Positions 58,332 through 64,000 of a DNA stretch of 64,000 nt are shown in pieces. The stretch's first letter is position 1; each line of letters opens with the position of its first letter. This stretch comes from a virus, in IMG/VR virus record IMGVR_UViG_3300037852_000102, positions 1-64,000 of that record. The stretch is one strand, 5' to 3'. The translations under genes were made by a program, and so were the position numbers. The notes beneath the pieces are model-generated. The model was not told the DNA's origin. It did no database searches and saw only the letters and a list, made by a program, of their open reading frames with translations.

Positions 58332-58521
58332 ACGAGAAATTTCACTCAAGAATCGCGCCGATCAGCAAATGATTCGCGATATTCAAACGCTCGAATCTTT
58401 CGCTCATGCCCGCGGTCTGCATGTCACTGCCCATGCCCTCAATCGAGCCAAGAATGCATTGGGTTGGGAAGTTGCTGGTGATGTCGAACAAGCCGCAAAG
58501 GCATCCTTCGCGCTCGCATGA
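58312..58521 (+). CDS. Small helical protein
   Basis: 69 residues. AAGGAG precedes the ATG; a helical pair with IRDIQTLESFAHARGLHVTA and HALNRAKNALGWEV. Unknown. Confidence 0.55.
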   Translation: MAKSVTKREISLKNRADQQMIRDIQTLESFAHARGLHVTAHALNRAKNALGWEVAGDVEQAAKASFALA

Positions 58522-58700
58522 AGCCATCCGCCAAACTCCTGCTGCACCGCAACAAGCCGGTGGGCCGGTCGATCTCCGCTGCGGACGTGGCGGCCATGGT
58601 CAAGTCGGCGAATGCTCGGCAGTCGGCTGCAAATGACCCGAGAGCGGATGCTTTGCCATCGCCTCGGAAAGGGACCGCGAAACCGAAAGGCGCTCCGTAG
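58518..58700 (+). CDS. Small basic protein
   Basis: 60 residues, ATGA coupled to the upstream gene. Basic with a short helix (SAADVAAMVKSANARQ). Its last 101 bases overlap a convergent minus-strand gene. Confidence 0.5.
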   Translation: MKPSAKLLLHRNKPVGRSISAADVAAMVKSANARQSAANDPRADALPSPRKGTAKPKGAP

Positions 58701-59094
58701 GGCCTCCTGAGCGTCTTGAGAGAGCTTTCTGGCGGGGAACGCACGACACCGACACCGGAACCCGCTCGCAATCCCGGCTCCCGAACCCCAGCCGCGTCAC
58801 AACGATGGTTTCCGCCGCGAACCACCACCCGTCCAGCGGTGCTCCCGGTTCCCGGCCCCGCTTGCGGAACTTCCTGATCTCCCGCTGGCGTTCGATCTCC
58901 GCCCGGCGCTCGTCCGATGCTGGCAGGCCCCGACCGTTGCGGTAGGCCGCGCGCGGATCGTGCATCGCGCGGGCCTCTGCGATCAGCCGGTGAATCCTGC
59001 GGATGCCCGGCCCCGTGATCCCGAGTTCCGCGGCGATCTGCTTCACGGCCAGACCTTTGGCACGACGTTCCAGAATTGCGTCTGGGAGGTCCAT
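58600..59094 (-). CDS. HTH-containing phage protein
   Basis: 164 residues. N-terminal helix-turn-helix (ILERRAKGLAVKQIAAELGI; TGPGIRRIHRLIAEARAM), then a basic helix (ERQREIRKFRKRGREPG) and a variable Ser/Arg-rich tail that reads across a convergent gene. Likely a DNA-binding regulator; the tail beyond ~residue 130 may be dispensable or the overlap real. Confidence 0.55.
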   Translation of the reverse strand: MDLPDAILERRAKGLAVKQIAAELGITGPGIRRIHRLIAEARAMHDPRAAYRNGRGLPASDERRAEIERQREIRKFRKRGREPGAPLDGWWFAAETIVVTRLGFGSRDCERVPVSVSCVPRQKALSRRSGGPTERLSVSRSLSEAMAKHPLSGHLQPTAEHSPT

Positions 59095-59453
59095 CACTCA
59101 TCTTCCCGATGGCTTGAAGGGAGAGGGCGGTCAAGATGACGTGGGCTCTGCACGTACCATTGACGGGTCGCATGAAACCGTTCAACGCTTTCGTCCTCCA
59201 GTTCCTTATCGAGCCCGAGCCGAACGGCATCGAGACGAACCTGTAATTCGTCGCGCTGGTTTTCGGTTTGGCGCAACGCCATCACAAGAGAGCGCTCGCC
59301 GCCCAGCTTGATGCGGCATGCGGGCGTCGCGGCCGGACTAAATCCGAAATGGTCGCGCGCCTCGCCGGGCGTTCGGAAAACGTCGCCGCAGTGGAAGCAT
59401 ACCCAGCCATGCTTCGGTCTGTTATAGACCCATTCTTCCGGCTCTGGTTTCAT
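59094..59453 (-). CDS. Phage protein with CxxC zinc finger
   Basis: 119 residues. WVCFHCGDVFRTPGEARDHF is a C2H2-like knuckle (CxxC ... H), followed by AATPACRIKLGGERSLVMAL and a long helix. This arrangement is familiar from alphaproteobacterial phages. ATG 59453 overlaps the upstream stop as ATGA. Confidence 0.65.
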   Translation of the reverse strand: MKPEPEEWVYNRPKHGWVCFHCGDVFRTPGEARDHFGFSPAATPACRIKLGGERSLVMALRQTENQRDELQVRLDAVRLGLDKELEDESVERFHATRQWYVQSPRHLDRPLPSSHREDE

Positions 59454-60838
59454 TTGCACTTCGTTTCCACAGGACTGTCGTTCCCCTCTCCCCGATGGCG
59501 CGCTGCGGCGAGGGCGGAACGGGCGCGGCGAACGTCCTTTGGTGTGATTGCGAGATCGGGAGCGTCGATCATGTCATTGTATGCGCCGGGTGCGGCATCG
59601 CGGACCAAGGCGATCTTGGCGAACGGCTCCAGCGTCTTGGCCAAATTCTCCGCTTGGTTCATGAACTTTTCCATGTCCAGAAGCGCATTATCCCGCTGAA
59701 CCTTTATACGAGCCACGTCTTCTAGCGCCTCAATGATCGCCTTGCGGCCGTCCTCCGTATGGATTGGCAGACGTGATGGACAATCGGCATGATGCCCGCG
59801 CTCTTTCGGAAAGTGCTGTCCGCAGTCGGGACATTTCTCGCTCTCCCCCGCTTGCGGCGATGGGGCAGGGGCGGCGGAGAGTCTCGCCGACACTTCCGGG
59901 GCAAAGCATTCACCCATTTCGTTATTACGCTGGAGCCCGGCCAGAATGTCAGCATCGTCAAGCGTGTCGCCCCAACTGCCGATCATTGCCAGCAGGCACG
60001 GACTCGCACCTTTGAGCACGTTCACCGCTCGATAAAGTTCGCTGGTGATTTTCAGACCTGTTGCGTCAAGGCAGGTTTTTAGCTTCGAAGAGGGAGGCAC
60101 GGCAGATCGGTAACAAACCGTTGGACGGTAAGGCCAGCGGCGATTGCAGGGCACACAATCCCAGCCTAATGAGGATTCGGAGATGACGCATGATTCCAAC
60201 GCCTCCCGCGCTGCTGATGGGGGAGGGGCGGCGAGCGGTAGCACGGCATCAGTGCAGCGCGGATGTGTATAGAGCGGGATCAGTGGCGCGTTGTGTGTTT
60301 TCGCCCATTCCTTGGCAAGGTCATTGCGCCGCCACCAAATACGAACGTTGGCTTCGTCTTTTGACAGAACGATCCACGCGACCGGCTCCAACACCTCCCG
60401 CGCACTGCGGGCAGCGAGTAAGGCTTCAACGCGAAGCGCCGTTTCCTCAACGCATTCGAGCGTGACCTGATAGCCAGTTGCTTTCTCAACATCGGCCTTT
60501 AAGCGGTCAAGCCACTGTACGTCGAGACGCCAGCCACCTTGCGTCTCGTCAACCTTGGTTACTCTTGGCAACGCCTCCCGCACATCCGGGAGGGAGCGGG
60601 CCGTCTCAATTTCCTTGGTGCACCCGAGGCCGCATCCGCCTTTACAATCAGGGCAGTCTTGGCATTCAGCGCCATAAAAAACGGACGGGCCATAGGCGCG
60701 CGCGATATAAGATGCAAGCTCGCTTTTACTAATAAGCGCCATGTCCGAATATTCTTCTGGCGAAGTCCGATCGTCTTTTTCGATCAGATCATGCCAGCAC
60801 TTGTCCGCCAGCCTCTCCATCTCCGCACGGCTCGTCAT
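59450..60838 (-). CDS. Large Cys-rich phage protein
   Basis: 462 residues. The Cys cluster CQDCPDCKGGCGLGC near residue 60 and CPDCGQHFPKERGHHADCP near 350 suggest two zinc sites; between them are PVAWIVLSKDEANVRIWWRR and PLIPLYTHP, an element common in phage ead/Ea22-like proteins, and a C-terminal helical region (RKAIIEALEDVARIKVQRDN). Probably a mosaic phage accessory protein; function unknown. Confidence 0.6.
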   Translation of the reverse strand: MTSRAEMERLADKCWHDLIEKDDRTSPEEYSDMALISKSELASYIARAYGPSVFYGAECQDCPDCKGGCGLGCTKEIETARSLPDVREALPRVTKVDETQGGWRLDVQWLDRLKADVEKATGYQVTLECVEETALRVEALLAARSAREVLEPVAWIVLSKDEANVRIWWRRNDLAKEWAKTHNAPLIPLYTHPRCTDAVLPLAAPPPSAAREALESCVISESSLGWDCVPCNRRWPYRPTVCYRSAVPPSSKLKTCLDATGLKITSELYRAVNVLKGASPCLLAMIGSWGDTLDDADILAGLQRNNEMGECFAPEVSARLSAAPAPSPQAGESEKCPDCGQHFPKERGHHADCPSRLPIHTEDGRKAIIEALEDVARIKVQRDNALLDMEKFMNQAENLAKTLEPFAKIALVRDAAPGAYNDMIDAPDLAITPKDVRRARSALAAARHRGEGNDSPVETKCK

Positions 60839-60990
60839 GGGTTTTTCCTTTCAGTGCGCCAGCGAGAACCACACAAGGCCCACATGACTTTAAGCCACCA
60901 CGGCGGGCGATGCTGCCAACAAGCGCCTAATGTGCATGGACAATCGGGCCAGCCGCATGTTCGCTGCGTCTCCGCACGGCTCGTCTGCAT
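60835..60990 (-). CDS. Short Cys/Trp-rich ORF
   Basis: 51 residues. CGWPDCPCTLGACWQHRPPW and a basic end. AGGAACGC precedes the ATG; ATGA overlap with the next gene. Confidence 0.45.
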   Translation of the reverse strand: MQTSRAETQRTCGWPDCPCTLGACWQHRPPWWLKVMWALCGSRWRTERKNP

Positions 60991-61002
60991 GGTGTGCGTT
61001 CC

Positions 61003-61182
61003 TATTTCCGTTCTGGCGCAGAGCGCGGCACAGGCTGGCACATGGCATTCAGTTTGGTGGGTGCAGATGCGATAAGCGCGTTAGCGCCCTTCTGACACGT
61101 CTCCCGATCCATTGGACCCAGCGAGCCACCCGCACCACCAGATATCGTGTAGAAAACAATCAATATGTAAAGCTGCGACATT
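61003..61182 (-). CDS. Small exported-type protein, 59 residues
   Basis: MSQLYILIVFYTISGGAGGS looks like a short signal or anchor, followed by two Cys and a Pro-rich end. TAGGAG lies 8-13 bases before the ATG. Fills the space between neighbours in the same direction. Confidence 0.5.
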
Positions 61183-61222
61183 CGGTCATTCTCCTATGGT
61201 TGATGTTCTGCATTGGATGCGT

Positions 61223-61282
61223 TTATTGAAACTTGGTCGGCAGCATCGCGCGCCTCTCCGCACGGTTCGGGGGATTGGTCAT
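61223..61282 (-). CDS. 19-residue peptide
   Basis: ATGA overlap with the upstream stop; product MTNPPNRAERRAMLPTKFQ. Very short basic phage peptides of NRAxRRA type do occur, but this is only suggestive. Confidence 0.25.
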   Translation of the reverse strand: MTNPPNRAERRAMLPTKFQ

Positions 61283-61602
61283 GGGCGGCGGCCTTCTGCT
61301 TTTGCGATTGCGTTACAAAATTCGTCATATAATTTCATGTTTTCGTCGCTCTCACAGAAGTTTGCGAGGATCGACTTCGTCGCCTTCATCGCTCTAAGCA
61401 TGTCAGGCGCCGCGGCCATCAATCGTGCATTGGCAAGATGGGTCTTTTTCAAACGGTCCGAGTTGTCAAAGCCAGACCATTGCACGATGGCGTTGCCATG
61501 GTCGCTTTGAATTTCAATGATCCTGTCGCGGGATAACTGCGGACGTAGCGCTGCGTGGTATACCTTCCACGGTCCCGGCGTGTGCTTGCCTTTGGCGCTC
61601 AT
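61279..61602 (-). CDS. Phage protein of the HTPGPW family
   Basis: 107 residues. KHTPGPWKV at the start, then IIEIQSDHGNAIVQW and THLANARLMAAAPDMLRAM. This pattern is common in phages infecting many proteobacteria; the function is not known. GAGGG precedes two in-frame ATGs; 61602 has the better spacing. Confidence 0.65.
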   Translation of the reverse strand: MSAKGKHTPGPWKVYHAALRPQLSRDRIIEIQSDHGNAIVQWSGFDNSDRLKKTHLANARLMAAAPDMLRAMKATKSILANFCESDENMKLYDEFCNAIAKAEGRRP

Positions 61603-61612
61603 CTTCATCCCT

Positions 61613-61984
61613 CTATCGTTGGGCGGGAGGATCGGGGAGGGGTTGCCAATGTGTTGGCTTGTCGCCAGTTTCTCCGACCAACCAATCACACCGCCACGCG
61701 CCAATTGGTGGGCTCCAATAGCCGGTGACACGATTATTTGCGTCAGCAAGCCAAATGCGTGTTCCGTTCCGGGGCGCAGTCTCAATCGGCTGCCACGGCA
61801 TTGTTTGGGCAGGAATGCTCAAACGCCGAGAAATCTCCTTGAGCACATCGCCAGGATCGACGATGAGCCCGCTCTTGTCGTGCTGGACACTCAGCTTCGC
61901 ACCGGGCTGTCCGAGATGCCATGCCATGGTCGCAATGTTTTCCTCAAGCGCCAGCAGTTCTTCGCGTGTCATGGGCGCGGTCAT
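61613..61984 (-). CDS. DUF551-like phage protein
   Basis: 123 residues. The C-terminal half PWQPIETAPRNGTRIWLADA...THWQPLPDPP is the DUF551 signature (WQPIETAP and HWxPLPxPP). The N-terminal half is a helix (MTREELLALEENIATMAW). Function unknown. Confidence 0.75.
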   Translation of the reverse strand: MTAPMTREELLALEENIATMAWHLGQPGAKLSVQHDKSGLIVDPGDVLKEISRRLSIPAQTMPWQPIETAPRNGTRIWLADANNRVTGYWSPPIGAWRCDWLVGETGDKPTHWQPLPDPPAQR

Positions 61985-62205
61985 GACAGTGGCCCCTCGT
62001 TGAACTCGTGAACGATCCGCTCGGCTTCCTCCCGGATCGTGTGAAGTGATATGATCGTTGCGCCGACCAACGTGCCTTCGCACTTTGTAGTATCCACGCT
62101 AAAAACCGCGAATGGTTCCGGATTTGGAGTGCGCAGTTCGCCTAGAACGTACCAAACCGTGCGCTTGCCAGATTCCGCATTAACAGGAGATGTATGCGCG
62201 GTCAT
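61981..62205 (-). CDS. Small hypothetical protein
   Basis: 74 residues, beta strands RTVWYVLGELRTPNPEPFAV and a terminal helix REEAERIVHEFNEG. ATGA overlaps at both ends. Unknown. Confidence 0.5.
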   Translation of the reverse strand: MTAHTSPVNAESGKRTVWYVLGELRTPNPEPFAVFSVDTTKCEGTLVGATIISLHTIREEAERIVHEFNEGPLS

Positions 62206-62375
62206 GGTTTAGCCTGCTGCATGACTACACGTTCGCATGACGCAAACGCCTCTGTCGCTTTTCGCAGTTCCTCGTAGCCGTCTTGCCCGATATGAACACC
62301 ACTGCGCTCAAGAGCGAGTTGCAGATAATGAGAGAAAATCTCAGCAGCTTGAGCCATTGAAATGTTGTTGGCCAT
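62202..62375 (-). CDS. Small helical protein, 57 residues
   Basis: MANNISMAQAAEIFSHYLQL, then a helix with DGYEELRKATEAFASCERVV. GAGGAATTGAAG precedes the ATG; ATGA overlap with the next gene. Confidence 0.55.
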   Translation of the reverse strand: MANNISMAQAAEIFSHYLQLALERSGVHIGQDGYEELRKATEAFASCERVVMQQAKP

Positions 62376-62420
62376 CTTCAATTCCTCACCCCATCAACGT
62401 GAATTTCAAACCCGGAACGG

Positions 62421-62555
62421 TCATCGGCAGTACCAGCCCTTAAGCTTCCGCATTGCTCCCAGCACTTCTCGAATGTCGCGGGCGGCGAGTTTTGTTTCCG
62501 CCTGTATCAGAATAATGATGGCGCGCTCATTGAGCGCCGGACTTCGCGAGTGCAT
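62421..62555 (-). CDS. Small helical protein, 44 residues
   Basis: LNERAIIILIQAETKLAARD, then IREVLGAMRKLKGWY: the form of short helical phage ORFs. GGGAG lies 9 bases before the ATG. It overlaps the gene upstream in another frame by 29 bases. Confidence 0.45.
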   Translation of the reverse strand: MHSRSPALNERAIIILIQAETKLAARDIREVLGAMRKLKGWYCR

Positions 62556-62646
62556 CCATTGCGCTCCCGATCCGGATGATGGCCTCGGCAAGAATTTCCT
62601 TACTCTCGGGCTTCTCGGCATTCTTCACAACTTTGATATTTGCCAT
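62527..62646 (-). CDS. Small helical protein, 39 residues
   Basis: MANIKVVKNAEKPESKEILA, then EAIIRIGSAMDALAKSGAQ. GAAGGAAA precedes the ATG. Both this and the next gene have good sites, so their overlap looks genuine. Confidence 0.45.
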   Translation of the reverse strand: MANIKVVKNAEKPESKEILAEAIIRIGSAMDALAKSGAQ

Positions 62647-62658
62647 TTCAATTTTCCT

Positions 62659-62766
62659 TCAAATCCATGAGCATCCCCCGCCAGCCTGCGGAATGCAGGG
62701 AAGCGAGAACCATGCGAGAGCGTAGAGCGGGGCGCAGAGGCCGGTGAGCTGGAGGACGCGGGTCAT
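62659..62766 (-). CDS. 35-residue hydrophobic peptide
   Basis: ATG overlaps the previous stop (ATGA). LQLTGLCAPLYALAWFSLPC is one likely membrane or signal segment. Short, so tentative. Confidence 0.35.
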   Translation of the reverse strand: MTRVLQLTGLCAPLYALAWFSLPCIPQAGGGCSWI

Positions 62767-62978
62767 GCCGTCACCGCAGGATAGCACGCCGCGCCCGTCT
62801 CAGGTGCGTCAGCCTTGCGGTCGAAATACCTGCACCGCGAAATCTGCGTTGACGCTAATCCCGGCGGGAACGTCGTCAGCGAGCACACGCCGTCGCGAAC
62901 GTCGGTGATGATCGCGGCATACTCGTCGCCAGCTATGGCGCGGTAGAGTACGGGCTGGGATTTGTACGGCGCACTCAT
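62763..62978 (-). CDS. Small beta-rich protein
   Basis: 71 residues. PVLYRAIAGDEYAAIITDVR and SLTTFPPGLASTQISRCRYF; resembles small SH3-like phage proteins. ATGA overlap with the ASCH gene. Unknown. Confidence 0.55.
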   Translation of the reverse strand: MSAPYKSQPVLYRAIAGDEYAAIITDVRDGVCSLTTFPPGLASTQISRCRYFDRKADAPETGAACYPAVTA

Positions 62979-63334
62979 AGCTTCACAAACTCAATTCGGG
63001 TGATGACCTTGTTCGGATAGCAACCGCGATGGCTTGCGCAGAAGTATTCCACAAATTGCGTTGGCGTATCATGGGGGAACCCTTCTCTCGCGCATTCGCG
63101 TTTCCCGTAGTCAGGTTCCTTCGTCATGCGGTTCAGCGGCTCGCGTCGCACGTCCGCCACACGAATCATCCCGAGCCGCTTGACCTTCTCGCCTTTCTTG
63201 AGACCTTGGCCCTTTTCGACCGCGCACAATTCGTCACCAGCCTTCAAGTTCTCCCAGCCCATGCGCCGCGTCACATCCTTGGTGCCAGCAAGGAACTGCG
63301 GAGTCGTAAGCGAAAATGAAATGTTGCGCGGCAT
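62975..63334 (-). CDS. ASCH-domain protein
   Basis: 119 residues. SLTTPQFLAGTKDVTRRMGW, LKAGDELCAVEKGQGLKKGE, KVKRLGMIRVADVRREPL and a C-terminal strand (NKVITRIEFV) follow the ASCH (PUA-like) pattern. ASCH domains bind or process RNA or modified nucleosides. GCAGGAGACC precedes the ATG. A common phage accessory gene; the substrate is unknown. Confidence 0.75.
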   Translation of the reverse strand: MPRNISFSLTTPQFLAGTKDVTRRMGWENLKAGDELCAVEKGQGLKKGEKVKRLGMIRVADVRREPLNRMTKEPDYGKRECAREGFPHDTPTQFVEYFCASHRGCYPNKVITRIEFVKL

Positions 63335-63400
63335 ATGGTCTCCTGCTTGCTAGCCGAGACGGTGCCACAACGCGGAAAAACCCGCAAGTGTTATTTTGGG
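63335..63400 (-). promoter_or_regulatory. Leader/promoter region of the ASCH operon
   Basis: Contains CGGGTTTTTCCG (minus strand; 63383-63372) after CTTG, resembling CTTGACACGGGTTTTCC in the 57.1-kb divergent region, and the same AGCAGGAGACC ribosome site. No canonical -10 is visible. Confidence 0.4.
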
Positions 63401-63406
63401 GTAGTT

Positions 63407-63453
63407 GGGGCGGGCGCTGGCATCTACAGCAAGCAGAAGATAGCGCCCGCCCC
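63407..63453. terminator. 12-bp perfect inverted repeat
   Basis: GGGGCGGGCGCT and AGCGCCCGCCCC separated by 23 bases. No T-run on either side, so not a standard intrinsic terminator. It stands between two minus-strand genes and may block read-through, protect an RNA end, or bind a protein. Confidence 0.5.
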
Positions 63454-63487
63454 GGCGGAACACCTGAGAGGCGGTCCGATTACGGCA

Positions 63488-63739
63488 TTACGTGACTTTG
63501 CGCCGTTTCACAATCTCTGGGACCGGAGCATTTGGGGATAACGGCTTGCCGCAACCCTGCACGAGCGCAGCCCGCAGGAGGTCGTCCAGATCGCCATCCA
63601 TCGTCGCGTCGAACGGCTGCACAACTCCGGTGCGCAGGTCTTTCACATAGCCGCGATCCTGCACGTAGCTGCGAATCTGGTGCCCAAACCCGATCTGATC
63701 TCGGATGGGCGGCACGTATGTTTTATCGATCTGGCGCAT
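63488..63739 (-). CDS. Hypothetical phage protein
   Basis: 83 residues. MRQIDKTYVPPIRDQIGFGH, RTGVVQPFDATMDGDLDDLLRAAL quoted in parts, and a basic end. ATG 63739 lies within the end of the next gene (17-base overlap). Unknown. Confidence 0.5.
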   Translation of the reverse strand: MRQIDKTYVPPIRDQIGFGHQIRSYVQDRGYVKDLRTGVVQPFDATMDGDLDDLLRAALVQGCGKPLSPNAPVPEIVKRRKVT

Positions 63740-63914
63740 AGCTAAACCCATCCGGCGACGTGCATGGGCCGCACACAAATTCCTGCGGGCGCTGGCGGAA
63801 CGTGCGGTGCGGATTGCCGCAGCGGTCGCATAGCTCAATGCGGCCAGCTACCGCCGGATCGTTGCGACGGCGCGACCGCTCTTTGAGAAAATCGCCAGCG
63901 TAATAGGGGTGCAT
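63723..63914 (-). CDS. Small zinc-ribbon protein
   Basis: 63 residues. CDRCGNPHRTFRQRPQEFVC and CGPC: two CxxC pairs. Basic N-terminal half. The ATG lies a few bases beyond the stop of the truncated gene at the window edge. Confidence 0.6.
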   Translation of the reverse strand: MHPYYAGDFLKERSRRRNDPAVAGRIELCDRCGNPHRTFRQRPQEFVCGPCTSPDGFSYAPDR

Positions 63915-63917
63915 CGC

Positions 63918-64000
63918 TCAATGCCTCCGCACGCCAAGGTGCCCCGCGAACCGCGCGAAGTCGTCCGGGTGCAGCAGAACCACTTTCCCATCCGCCTCCG
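63918..64000 (-). CDS. Partial gene at the right edge
   Basis: Only the last 26 codons are in the window (EADGKVVLLHPDDFARFAGH, then LGVRRH). Same direction as its neighbours. Start lies beyond the window. Confidence 0.5.
   Translation of the reverse strand, partial: EADGKVVLLHPDDFARFAGHLGVRRH

Noticed and set aside
57209-58700. Lysogeny module (repressor/integrase) in the divergent region
   Set aside because: No integrase and no Cro/CI-type protein in the short rightward operon; the only HTH protein nearby (58.6-59.1 kb) has no repressor-like C-terminal domain.

Overview
The window looks like most of the genome of a contractile-tailed phage (myovirus type, Caudoviricetes) of an alphaproteobacterium, probably in the Bradyrhizobium/Rhodopseudomonas group. 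The host guess rests on high GC, on a phage-encoded outer-membrane-like protein whose signal peptide is followed by ADLPVKAPP as in Nitrobacteraceae porins, and on an IS1595-family element. I see no integrase, recognisable repressor, DNA polymerase or helicase, so lifestyle cannot be decided here. The left end lies inside a tandem repeat and the right end cuts a gene.

Layout. (1) 1-7.6 kb, plus strand: a 9-bp tandem array reading into a conserved phage protein, then an early-type operon: an ERF single-strand annealing protein, a DUF1367-like protein, small winged-helix and zinc-finger proteins, an HNH/DUF968-like nuclease, and a protein with RAMP/Cas7-like sequence signatures. Directly after that gene comes a 363-bp array of 69 pentamers (GGYNN) closed by a hairpin. 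(2) 7.6-57.1 kb, almost all minus strand and read right to left: a train of small genes (57-52.5 kb), terminase, portal, a DNA methyltransferase, a biotinyl-domain protein, scaffold, major capsid, head-tail genes, sheath, tube, a frameshifted tail chaperone, tape measure, baseplate hub, spike, gp25-like and J proteins, tail fibres, a beta-helix spike, endolysin, and a long run of small membrane or secreted proteins including an RlpA-like protein. A 2,070-bp IS1595-type element (7988-10057) with perfect 8-bp target duplication interrupts the last gene of this run. (3) 57.2-58.7 kb, plus strand: a short divergent operon. (4) 58.6-64 kb, minus strand: accessory genes with ASCH, DUF551-like, zinc-finger and HTH proteins.

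How it works together: the late block holds virion assembly and lysis in roughly the order packaging, head, neck, sheath/tube, baseplate, fibres, lysis. Early functions lie on the left plus arm and the right arm. Genes are tightly packed with ATGA/GTGA overlaps. About a dozen genes of 19-59 codons were recovered from these overlaps and their Shine-Dalgarno sequences. Three HNH endonucleases sit beside late genes as likely homing elements.

Most unusual features: the RAMP-like gene joined to the GGYNN array; the 9-bp array at the left end; a +1/-2 tail-chaperone frameshift on nine adenines; a biotin/lipoyl-carrier-like protein among head genes; and a beta-rich module repeated across several virion proteins.
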